Below the pieces are notes generated by a model. The model did not search any database and was not told where the DNA came from. It saw only the letters and a program-made list of their open reading frames with translations. The position numbers and the translations under genes were made by a program. This document shows, piece after piece, positions 17,832 to 25,572 of a DNA stretch of 64,000 bases. The DNA lies in contig NZ_JAAAKW010000011.1 of the NCBI RefSeq assembly GCF_009905615.1, forward strand, positions 1 through 64,000, in the 5' to 3' direction. Position 1 is the stretch's first letter. Every line of letters starts with the position of its first letter. Source of the DNA: Pseudomonas sp. SLFW (lineage in GTDB: Bacteria; Pseudomonadota; Gammaproteobacteria; Pseudomonadales; Pseudomonadaceae).

Positions 17832-18677
17832 ATGTCCGAGACCTTTCCCGCGTCGATTCCTGGCATCGACGGCCACGCACACGTATTCAGCAGGGAGCTG
17901 GATCTGACATCGGCACGACGCTATTCACCCGACTACGACGCCACGCTGGCGTTGTATCTTCAGAACCTGCAAAGCCATGGCCTGAGCCACGGCGTGCTGG
18001 TGCAACCGAGCTTTTTGGGCACCGACAATAGCTACCTGCTCGATGCGCTGAAACAGGCGCCGGGCCTGTTACGGGGCGTGGTGGTGGTCGAGCGCGACAT
18101 CTCTCGCGCCGAGCTGAACGACATGGACCGGCTGGGCGTGGTCGGCCTCCGCCTGAACCTGATGGGCAAGGCGCTGCCGGATTTTTCCGAGCCGCAGTGG
18201 AAGGTGTTGTTCGCGCATGTGGCCGAGCTGGACTGGCACGTGGAGCTGCACCGCCATGTGGCGGACCTGCCGGGGCTGATTCGTGCGCTGATGCCGTTCG
18301 GGGTCAAGGTCGTCGTCGACCATTTCGGTCGGCCCGATGCGCGGTTAGGGCTGGATCAACCGGGCTTTCGCGAGATGCTGGAGCTGGGGCTCGGCGGTCA
18401 GGTGTGGATGAAGGTTTCAGGCATTTATCGGCTGGAAGGTATTGAGCAGGAAAACCTCGACTTCGCCCGCGCCGCATTGCCGCTGCTGGTGCAGAGCTTC
18501 GGCCCGCAGCGGTTGGTGTGGGGCAGCGACTGGCCGCATACGCAGCATGAAAAGCAGATCAGCTACGGCACGGTGGTCGAGCAGTTGCATGCGTTGGGTT
18601 GTTCGCCACAGGTGATGCGCTCACTGTTGATCGAAGCGCCGCAGGTGTTGTTCGATTTTTCGGTGGTTGAGGCGTGA
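17832..18677 (+). CDS. Amidohydrolase family 2, pyrone-dicarboxylate-lactonase-like
   Basis: A 281-residue TIM-barrel hydrolase. DGHAHVF near the N-terminus supplies the HxH metal site, DWHVELHRH and VVDHFGRPD the central His residues, and WGSDWPHTQ the catalytic Asp. This arrangement matches 2-pyrone-4,6-dicarboxylate lactonase (LigI) and related lactonases, but the exact substrate is open. An alternative ATG lies 9 bases upstream; neither has a convincing ribosome site. It is probably co-transcribed with the MFS gene. Confidence 0.8.
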   Translation: MSETFPASIPGIDGHAHVFSRELDLTSARRYSPDYDATLALYLQNLQSHGLSHGVLVQPSFLGTDNSYLLDALKQAPGLLRGVVVVERDISRAELNDMDRLGVVGLRLNLMGKALPDFSEPQWKVLFAHVAELDWHVELHRHVADLPGLIRALMPFGVKVVVDHFGRPDARLGLDQPGFREMLELGLGGQVWMKVSGIYRLEGIEQENLDFARAALPLLVQSFGPQRLVWGSDWPHTQHEKQISYGTVVEQLHALGCSPQVMRSLLIEAPQVLFDFSVVEA

Positions 18678-18704
18678 GATAAAACCTCCCGAACAACGCA
18701 AAAC

Positions 18705-18798
18705 CCTGTGGGAGCGAATTCATTCGCGAGAGGCCCTTACAACCGGCACATCTCCATCGTCGGGACCATTTTTCGCGAATGAATTCGCTCCCACAGGG
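18705..18798. repeat. REP doublet
   Basis: Inverted GGGAGCGAATTCATTCGCGA arms between the convergent amidohydrolase and LysR genes. Confidence 0.9.
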
Positions 18799-18823
18799 TG
18801 AACGTGCTGATCCCGGATGTCGT

Positions 18824-19717
18824 TCAAATCCGCCAGAACAACGGTTCCCGCGCCACTTCGCGTTCCAGAAACTGCTGCATCACTTTCACCCGCGCCAGCT
18901 CGCACGTGTCGGCGTGGGTGATGATCCAGTACGTGCGGTTGATCTTCTGGCTGGGCAAAATCTGCCTCAGCCCCGCCTCGCCACGGGCCATGAAACACGG
19001 CAACACGCCCAATCCCACCCCCGCACGCACCGCCGCGAGTTGGCTGATCACGTTGGAAATGCGAATCCCCGGATGAATCACCGGGATCTGCCCGCGAAAA
19101 TAATTCAGCTCCGGCGTCCACATCAGGTCTTCCACGTACCCCACCCATTTGTGCTGGGTCAGTTGCGCGACTGAGTCGATGGCGTCATGCCGCGTCAGGT
19201 ACGACGGCGCGCCATAAATCCCCAATTCGTAATCCACCAGCTTGCGCGCATGCACCCGGCCGTGATCCGGGCGCGCCATGGCAATCGACAAATCCGCCTC
19301 GCGTTTCGACAGGCTGAAATGGCGCGGGTTGGCCACCAGTTCCACTTCGAGTTGCGGGTGGTCGGCCATCAGGCACGGCAAGCGTTCCGCCAGGAACCAA
19401 GTGCCGAAACCTTCGGGCGTGCCGATGCGCACGGTCCCCGACACGCTGTGCTGCGCATCCTGCAACCGGGTTTGCAGGCGCAGGCTGATGCTTTCGATGG
19501 ACTCCGCTTCCTGAATAAGCGCCTCACCTTCCTGAGTCAGGGTGTAGCCCGTGGCGCGGCGGTCGAACAGCTTGACCCCCAGCGCCTCTTCGAGGCTCGC
19601 CAGACGTCGGCTCAAGGTCGAGTGATCGAGGTTCAGGCGTTGCGCGGCGACCGTCAGACGGCCTGTGCGGGCAATCGCCAGGAAGGTTTGCAAGTCGTTC
19701 CAGTTGAAAGCGTCCAT
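18824..19717 (-). CDS. LysR-family regulator
   Basis: A 297-residue LysR regulator. A winged helix spans residues 1-65 (WNDLQTFLAIARTGRLTVAA; HSTLSRRLASLEEALGVKLF) and a periplasmic-binding-like effector domain spans 90-297. The start at 19717 is chosen because LysR homology begins there; the open frame extends to 19828. It is divergent from the COG4091 dehydrogenase and its carrier and probably controls them. A perfect palindrome AGATTCGAATCT (19779-19790) lies between. Confidence 0.85.
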   Translation of the reverse strand: MDAFNWNDLQTFLAIARTGRLTVAAQRLNLDHSTLSRRLASLEEALGVKLFDRRATGYTLTQEGEALIQEAESIESISLRLQTRLQDAQHSVSGTVRIGTPEGFGTWFLAERLPCLMADHPQLEVELVANPRHFSLSKREADLSIAMARPDHGRVHARKLVDYELGIYGAPSYLTRHDAIDSVAQLTQHKWVGYVEDLMWTPELNYFRGQIPVIHPGIRISNVISQLAAVRAGVGLGVLPCFMARGEAGLRQILPSQKINRTYWIITHADTCELARVKVMQQFLEREVAREPLFWRI

Positions 19718-19778
19718 GTGGTTTTTTGCACATCCGGTAGTGGGAAAAGGCTCATTCATCCGCAGAAATACTAATGCT

Positions 19779-19790
19779 AGATTCGAATCT
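19779..19790. promoter_or_regulatory. Palindrome between divergent LysR and COG4091 genes
   Basis: AGATTCGAATCT is a perfect 12-base palindrome, 62 bases upstream of the LysR start codon and 83 bases upstream of the dehydrogenase. It is a candidate LysR site. Confidence 0.4.
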
Positions 19791-19872
19791 CCACAAACGG
19801 TGACGAGGACGACACCCGCCCCGCACACCGTTTACGTAGCGGTCCATAACAACAAAAGAGGACGTACCCCTC

Positions 19873-21222
19873 ATGATGCTGATTGATCAACTGCAACAAC
19901 GTCAGGCCGACGGCAAGCCGGTTCGTGTCGGTCTCATCGGCGCGGGCAAATTCGGTTCGATGTACCTCTCCCAGGCCCGCCGCACGCCGGGCATCCACCT
20001 GATCGGCATCGCTGATCTGTCGCCGGAACGCGCCCGCAACGCCTTGGCGCGGGTGGGCTGGAGCCCCGAGCAATACGCCGCGCGCTCCTTCGACGACGCC
20101 GTTCGCAACCAGACCACCTACATTCAGGACGACGCCCAGGCGCTGATTTCCAATGGCCAGGTCGATGTGATCATCGACGCCACAGGCAGCCCGGCGGCGG
20201 GGATTCGTCACGCCTTGCTCTGCTGCGAACACCGCAAGCACATCATCATGGTCAACGTCGAAGCCGACGTGCTGGCCGGTCCGTTGCTGGCACAGAAGGC
20301 AGCCGAGGCCGGGATCGTCTATACCATGGCCTACGGCGATCAACCGGCGTTGATCGTCGAGCTGGTGGACTGGGCCAGAACCTCGGGTTTCGAAGTGGTC
20401 TGCGCGGGCAAGGGCACCAAATACTTGCCGGCTTACCACACCTCGACCCCCGACACCGTCTGGGGCTATTACGGCTTTACCGAAGAGCAGGTCGGCTCCG
20501 GCGATTTCAACGCACAGATGTTCAACTCGTTTCTCGACGGCACCAAGTCGGCGCTGGAAATGGCGGCGGTGTCCAACGCCACGGGCCTGACCCCGGCGGC
20601 CACGGGCCTGGCGTTTCCGCCCTGTGGCGTGGACGATTTGCCGACGCTGCTGCGGCCACGGGACATCGGCGGAATTCTTTCTCACTCAGGGACGGTCGAG
20701 GTGATTTCCTCGCTGGAGCGCGACGAGCGCCCGGTGTACCGCGACCTGCGCTGGGGCGTGTACGTGACGTTCAAGGGGCACAGCGATTATGTGCGCGACT
20801 GCTTCTCGCAATATGGCGTACGGACCGACCCGACCGGCGAGTACGCCTCGCTGTACCGGCCATACCACATGATCGGTCTGGAGCTGGGCATTTCCGTGGC
20901 CCAGGCCGCGCTGCTGGGCCGTGCGACGGGGGCCACCAACGGCTTCCGTGGCGATGTGGTGGCGACGGCCAAACGCGACCTGCAAGCGGGCGAAAAACTG
21001 GACGGCGAGGGCGGGCATCGGGTGTACGGCAAGCTCATGCCAGCGGTGGATTCCCTGGCCATGGGCGGCCTGCCGATCGGTCTGGCCCACGGCGTGGTGC
21101 TGAACCGTCCAGTGGCAGCGGGCCAACCGGTGCGCTGGAGTGACGTCACGGCGGACCTGTCGATTCAGGCGGTGCGGGTGCGCAAGGAAATGGAGGAAAT
21201 CTTTCAAGCGACGTTGCGGTAA
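19873..21222 (+). CDS. COG4091-type NAD(P)-dependent dehydrogenase with SAF domain
   Basis: A 449-residue protein. An N-terminal Rossmann domain has VRVGLIGAGKFGSMYLSQA (about 18-36) and VDVIIDATGSPAAG. A central homoserine-dehydrogenase-like portion and a C-terminal SAF domain (about 370-430) follow. These proteins are annotated as predicted homoserine dehydrogenases, but those known occur in sugar-acid or polyol pathways, not amino-acid synthesis. Two adjacent ATG codons are possible starts after GAGGA. It is followed by an MFS carrier and is divergent from LysR, so a catabolic oxidation step is inferred. Confidence 0.75.
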   Translation: MMLIDQLQQRQADGKPVRVGLIGAGKFGSMYLSQARRTPGIHLIGIADLSPERARNALARVGWSPEQYAARSFDDAVRNQTTYIQDDAQALISNGQVDVIIDATGSPAAGIRHALLCCEHRKHIIMVNVEADVLAGPLLAQKAAEAGIVYTMAYGDQPALIVELVDWARTSGFEVVCAGKGTKYLPAYHTSTPDTVWGYYGFTEEQVGSGDFNAQMFNSFLDGTKSALEMAAVSNATGLTPAATGLAFPPCGVDDLPTLLRPRDIGGILSHSGTVEVISSLERDERPVYRDLRWGVYVTFKGHSDYVRDCFSQYGVRTDPTGEYASLYRPYHMIGLELGISVAQAALLGRATGATNGFRGDVVATAKRDLQAGEKLDGEGGHRVYGKLMPAVDSLAMGGLPIGLAHGVVLNRPVAAGQPVRWSDVTADLSIQAVRVRKEMEEIFQATLR

Positions 21223-21331
21223 CCGAGGGCGCACTGCATTCAGGCCCGCGTCGGCTGTCAGGCACTCTGTCTGGCCGTCGGCGCACAGGGTCTTCCAACA
21301 ATAAAAAGATCTTCAGAAAGAAGAGGAATGT

Positions 21332-22660
21332 ATGTCGAATATCACCGAAGCCGTCGTCGCCGAGACGACCAGCCAGACGACTGCGCAGGCCGCAAGCAAG
21401 GTCGATGTGTATCGCAAGATCGCCTGGCGGATCATGCCGTTCATTATCTTCTGTTACCTCACCGCGTACCTCGACCGGGTCAACGTCGGTTTCGCCAAAT
21501 TGCAGATGATGCAAGACCTGCAATTCAGTGACGCCATCTACGGCTTCGGCGCCGGGGTGTTCTTCATCGGCTACTTTTTCTTCGAAGTGCCGAGCAACCT
21601 GATCCTTCACCGGGTCGGCGCACGCATCTGGATCGCGCGGATCATGATCACCTGGTCGATCATCTCCGCCGCCATGCTCTTCGTGCAGACGCCGATGCAT
21701 TTCTACATCGCACGTTTCCTGCTCGGCGTGGCCGAAGCCGGGTTTTCGCCAGGCATCATGCTGTACCTGACGTATTGGTTTCCGTCGAAGAAACGTGGTC
21801 TTTCGCTCGGGCTGTATTACATCGCCATCCCGCTGGCCGGGGTCATTGGCGGGCCGATTTCCGGGATCATCATGGCGACGCTGAAAGACTCGACCGTCAT
21901 GGCCAACTGGCAATGGTTGTTCCTGCTCGAAGCCATTCCGTCGTTCATCGCCGGTATTGCCGTGCTGTTCCTGATGGTCGATAAACCCGCCAAGGCCAAA
22001 TGGCTGACCGACGCGCAGAAGCAGGAAATACAGAGTGACCTGGCGCGGGAAGACGCGGTGAAAACCGAACATGCCAGCGTGCGCAGCTTCATGGGCGACC
22101 GCAACATCTGGAAGCTCACGGCAGTGTATTTCTGCCAGATCATCGGGCTGTACGGCATCAGCTTCTGGCTGCCGTCGCTGATCAAGCAATCCGGGATTCA
22201 GGACGTGGCCTACGTGGGCTGGATTTCAGCGATCCCCTACCTGGTGGCGCTGCCTGCGATCATCATTTCTGGCATGACGGCCGACCGCACGGCTAAACGC
22301 CGCCAGCATTTCTCCGGGGCGTTGTTGATCGGGGCCTTGGGGTTCATCGTCTGCCCGTTGGTGGGCGCCAACCCGGTGCTGGTGGTGCTGGCGCTGTGCG
22401 TCGCGACCGCCGGGGTGCTGTCCGCGCTGTCGCTGTTCTGGGGCATTCCATCCGCGTTTCTTGCCGGGGTCTCGGCTGCGGCGGCGATTGCCGGGATCAA
22501 CTGCATGGGCAACCTCGCCGGGTTCGTGTCGCCGTACATGGTGGGGTGGCTGAACACCGCAACCGGGCACACCGACACAGGTTTGTACGCAGTGGCGGCG
22601 TTCCTGACCTTGGGTGCGCTGTTGGTGTGGCAAGTGCCCAAGGCGTTGGCGGATCGGTGA
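21332..22660 (+). CDS. MFS transporter, anion:cation symporter family
   Basis: A 442-residue carrier with 12 predicted membrane segments. The family-typical YLDRVNVGFA (segment 1), VPSNLILHRVGAR and RFLLGVAEAGFSPG are seen. The family imports organic anions such as sugar acids, tartrate or phthalate. It lies 109 bases after the COG4091 dehydrogenase and probably supplies its substrate. GAGG precedes the ATG. Confidence 0.83.
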   Translation: MSNITEAVVAETTSQTTAQAASKVDVYRKIAWRIMPFIIFCYLTAYLDRVNVGFAKLQMMQDLQFSDAIYGFGAGVFFIGYFFFEVPSNLILHRVGARIWIARIMITWSIISAAMLFVQTPMHFYIARFLLGVAEAGFSPGIMLYLTYWFPSKKRGLSLGLYYIAIPLAGVIGGPISGIIMATLKDSTVMANWQWLFLLEAIPSFIAGIAVLFLMVDKPAKAKWLTDAQKQEIQSDLAREDAVKTEHASVRSFMGDRNIWKLTAVYFCQIIGLYGISFWLPSLIKQSGIQDVAYVGWISAIPYLVALPAIIISGMTADRTAKRRQHFSGALLIGALGFIVCPLVGANPVLVVLALCVATAGVLSALSLFWGIPSAFLAGVSAAAAIAGINCMGNLAGFVSPYMVGWLNTATGHTDTGLYAVAAFLTLGALLVWQVPKALADR

Positions 22661-22677
22661 CTTAACACCACACCAAC

Positions 22678-22740
22678 CCTGTAGCAGTCCGGCTTGCCGG
22701 CGGTGGCAATTTTTTGGACGCCACCGCCTACAACGTCCGG
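22678..22740. repeat. Repeat of a second class (GTAGCAGTCCGGCTTGCCGG), degenerate
   Basis: CTGTAGCAGTCCGGCTTGCC followed by GGCGGTGGC and an inverted GCCACCGCC form a hairpin. The sequence is unlike the GAATTCATTCGCGA repeats and reappears at 22890. Confidence 0.65.
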
Positions 22741-22757
22741 TGCGCGCAGGATCTCTA

Positions 22758-22848
22758 CTGTGGGAGCGAATTCATTCGCGAAGGGGCCGGTACATCCGCA
22801 GTATCTCTATCGCCTGAAATCTTTCGCGAATGAATTCGCTCCCACAGG
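22758..22848. repeat. REP doublet
   Basis: Inverted GGGAGCGAATTCATTCGCGA arms. The loop (GGGCCGGTACATCCGCAGTA) is nearly identical to the loop at 29470-29562. Confidence 0.9.
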
Positions 22849-22889
22849 TTTTGTGGTACGCCGAGATTACGTGACCGACATCAATCCCC

Positions 22890-22960
22890 CTGTAGCAGTC
22901 CGGCTTGCCAGCGGTGGCGTCCTTGAAATCGCTACCGCCGGCAAGCCGTGCGGCTACAGT
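22890..22960. repeat. Repeat of the second class, full inverted pair
   Basis: CTGTAGCAGTCCGGCTTGCC pairs with GGCAAGCCGTGCGGCTACAG, and an inner GCGGTGGC pairs imperfectly with GCTACCGC. Together with 22678 and 22758 it fills the 340-base gap before the efflux operon end; no gene is seen there. Confidence 0.7.
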
Positions 22961-23000
22961 CAGACTGCGATTTGGCTGCTGTAACGTCGATGGGCCGCTA

Positions 23001-24422
23001 TCACTCGGACTTCCACCCCCCACCCAACGCCACCGCCAATCCGACACTGGCCTGCAACCGGCTGGTGTCCACTTCCTGCAACCGCCGCTGCGCCTGCAAT
23101 GCCGTGGTTTGCGCGGTGACCACCTCCAGATAATTCACCGCCCCCGCTTCATAACTGCTGGTCGCGATCTGTTCGGCGCTGTGGGCGGCGTCGACGGCGG
23201 CTTGCTGGTCTTGGGATTCCTGCTGCAAATCGCGCAATTGCCCCAAGTTGTCTTCCACCTCGCGCACCGCCTTGAGCACTTGGCTGTGGTACTGCGCGGC
23301 GGCTTCTTCGAACTCGGCCTTGGCCTGACGCTCGCTGGCGCTGCGGCGTCCGCCGTCGAAGATTGGCAGGTTCACCAGCGGCCCCAGTGCCCAATAACGA
23401 TTGGCCGCTGCCAGCAGATTGCCGCTGCCCTGGGTCTGCCCGCCGAGCAGGCCGGTGAGGCTGAAATCCGGGTACCACGCAGCTTTCGCGACACCGATGT
23501 TGGCGTTGGCCGCGAACACCCGACGCTCTGCGGCCGCCACGTCAGGCCGTTGCTGCAACAGGCTGCCGGGCAACACGTGGGGGATGTCAGGCTGGTTCAA
23601 CGATTCGGCGTTGTGAACCAAGGCGAAGTCGCTGGGCAAGACGCCCACCAGCTCGGCGATGGCGTGTTCGCTCAGGTCACTTTGCGCCTTCACATCGTCG
23701 AGTTGCGCCTGGGCTTCTGCCAGTTGGCTCTGGGCGCGGGTCAGGTCGAGTTCCGAAGCGATCTTACCTTCATAACGGTCGCGGGTCAGTTGTAGGGCTT
23801 GGGTGTAGTCGTCCAGCGACGCCTTGAGAATTCGGCTCTGTGCGTCCAGTCCGCGGGTTTGCACGTAAAGAGACGCGAGTTGCTTTTGCAGGCTGAGACG
23901 GGCGACGGCCAGGTCGTCCGCCGAGGCTTGGGCCTGCGCGTCACCGGCAGCGACCTGATTGCGAATCTTGCCCCACAGGTCCGGGTCGAAACTCAGGCTC
24001 AACCCGGCCGTGTCGCTGTTATAGACCGAGGGCTGGGTGTCGCCACGCAAGGGTCTTCGATCCGACTGGCGCTGACGCACCGGTGCCACGCTGGCGTTGA
24101 TTTGCGGGAACAGCCCGGCGTGCAACTGGCTGGCGAAGGCCACCGACGCGTCGTAGTGGGCGAGGGCGGCCGCCAGGTCCGGGTTGGCGTTGAGCAGTTG
24201 CTGTTGCAGGTCGTCAAGCTGTTTGTCGCCGAACACCTGCCACCACTGGGCCTGCAATTCATCGGCAGGCTGCGCCGGATGCCAGGGGCCTGCGTCCTCC
24301 TTGTAATGCTCAGGCAGCGGCACCGCTGGCGCGTGATAGGTCGGTGCCAGCGAGCAGCCCTGCAAGGTCAGCGCGCCTGCGACGGCCAGTGCAAGGGCGA
24401 GACCCTTAAGCCTTGGGCGCAT
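23001..24422 (-). CDS. RND efflux outer-membrane lipoprotein, NodT/OprM family
   Basis: A 473-residue outer-membrane channel. A lipoprotein signal has its lipobox at ALTLQGCSLAP, and two OEP repeats rich in heptad-like helices follow. PLPEHYKED and WWQVFGDKQLDDLQQQLL are typical of the family. The start at 24422 is taken because the signal peptide begins there. It overlaps the adaptor gene by 17 bases and ends the three-gene operon. Substrates are unknown. Confidence 0.9.
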   Translation of the reverse strand: MRPRLKGLALALAVAGALTLQGCSLAPTYHAPAVPLPEHYKEDAGPWHPAQPADELQAQWWQVFGDKQLDDLQQQLLNANPDLAAALAHYDASVAFASQLHAGLFPQINASVAPVRQRQSDRRPLRGDTQPSVYNSDTAGLSLSFDPDLWGKIRNQVAAGDAQAQASADDLAVARLSLQKQLASLYVQTRGLDAQSRILKASLDDYTQALQLTRDRYEGKIASELDLTRAQSQLAEAQAQLDDVKAQSDLSEHAIAELVGVLPSDFALVHNAESLNQPDIPHVLPGSLLQQRPDVAAAERRVFAANANIGVAKAAWYPDFSLTGLLGGQTQGSGNLLAAANRYWALGPLVNLPIFDGGRRSASERQAKAEFEEAAAQYHSQVLKAVREVEDNLGQLRDLQQESQDQQAAVDAAHSAEQIATSSYEAGAVNYLEVVTAQTTALQAQRRLQEVDTSRLQASVGLAVALGGGWKSE

Positions 24423-25572
24423 GGGTACCTCCCGCGTCGGCCAGTTGCACCGGGTCGTTTTCACGGAGGGCATCGGGCGGGTTGTCGATGACCTTGTCGG
24501 AGGCTTGCAAGCCTTGGTCAATCACCAGCCGATCCCCAAGGTCCATCGCGATGTGGATGTCGCGCAGGTGCACATGACCCGCCCCGTCCATCGTCGCGAC
24601 CTGCGTGCCTTTGGCGCGGAAAATCAGTGCGCTCGCCGGGATGCTCATCCCATGGCTGCCTGCGGCAATGGGCAGGGTCGCGTCGGCGTAATCACCCGGC
24701 AGCAGCGCGCCATCGGGGTTGTCGGCCACGAACTGGGCCAGCAACGTGCCGGAGCGCGGATCGACGGCGGTGGAGTCGCCGAGCAGGGTCGCCTTGTAGG
24801 TTTGCGCGGGATGTTCGGGAACGCTGAGCTGCACCTGCATGCCGGGATGGATGACGCTGGCGTAGTTCTGCGGAATCGGCACATAGAGGCGCAGTCGATG
24901 GGTGTCGGCCATGCTGAACAACGGGGTGCCGCCGCCATCGTCGGCCTTGATCAACTGGCCGATGTCGGTGTTGCGCGCCGTGATCGTGCCGCTGAACGGC
25001 GCACGAATCGTCTTGTACGCGGCCAGGTCCGTGAGGCGCTGGTAGTCCGCCTCCGCCGCTTGCACATCGGCCTTCGCAGCGGTGGCGGCGGAGACTTTCT
25101 CGTCCACTTCCTGTTGCGACACCGAATGCGTGGCGAGCAAGTGTTGCCAGCGCTCGGCGGTGGTCTGGGCGATGCGCGCCTGGGCCTGTTGCTGGGCAAG
25201 GTGCGCGTGGGTTTGCGCCAGTTGTTGATCCAGCTCGGGGCTGTCGATATGCGCCAGCACCTGACCAGCCTGGACCTGGGTGCCGATGTCGGCGGCCCAG
25301 TCTTTCAGATAACCGCTGACACGGGCATTGATTGAGGCCTTGCTCCAGGCGTCGAGGCGTGCGGGCAATTGCAGCGTGTCGCCCTGGGCGTTTTGCGAAG
25401 GCGAGACCACCGTGACCACTGGCACCGACTGGCTTTCGGTCCAGTCCGCAACAGCGTGATCGTGGCGGGTGCGGGCGGCCAGGCCATTGGCGACCAAAAG
25501 TGCCGCCAGGGTCAGGCCGCCGATGCCGGTGAGCATCAGGCGTTTGCGCGAAGGGGCGTGTTCAGACGACAT
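24406..25572 (-). CDS. RND periplasmic adaptor (membrane fusion protein)
   Basis: A 388-residue HlyD/MFP-family adaptor. An N-terminal membrane anchor (LMLTGIGGLTLAALLVANG) precedes biotinyl-lipoyl halves (VQAGQVLAHIDSPELDQQL and APFSGTITARNTDIGQLI) around an alpha-hairpin with coiled-coil character. The beta-barrel and membrane-proximal domains follow. I place the start at 25572, preceded by GGAGA; an in-frame ATG at 25587 lacks a site. It overlaps the permease by 11 bases and the channel gene by 17, so translation is coupled. Confidence 0.9.
   Translation of the reverse strand: MSSEHAPSRKRLMLTGIGGLTLAALLVANGLAARTRHDHAVADWTESQSVPVVTVVSPSQNAQGDTLQLPARLDAWSKASINARVSGYLKDWAADIGTQVQAGQVLAHIDSPELDQQLAQTHAHLAQQQAQARIAQTTAERWQHLLATHSVSQQEVDEKVSAATAAKADVQAAEADYQRLTDLAAYKTIRAPFSGTITARNTDIGQLIKADDGGGTPLFSMADTHRLRLYVPIPQNYASVIHPGMQVQLSVPEHPAQTYKATLLGDSTAVDPRSGTLLAQFVADNPDGALLPGDYADATLPIAAGSHGMSIPASALIFRAKGTQVATMDGAGHVHLRDIHIAMDLGDRLVIDQGLQASDKVIDNPPDALRENDPVQLADAGGTHAPKA

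Noticed and set aside
22678..22960. CRISPR-like array
   Set aside because: The repeats are inverted hairpins of two families with irregular spacing, not direct repeats with uniform spacers.
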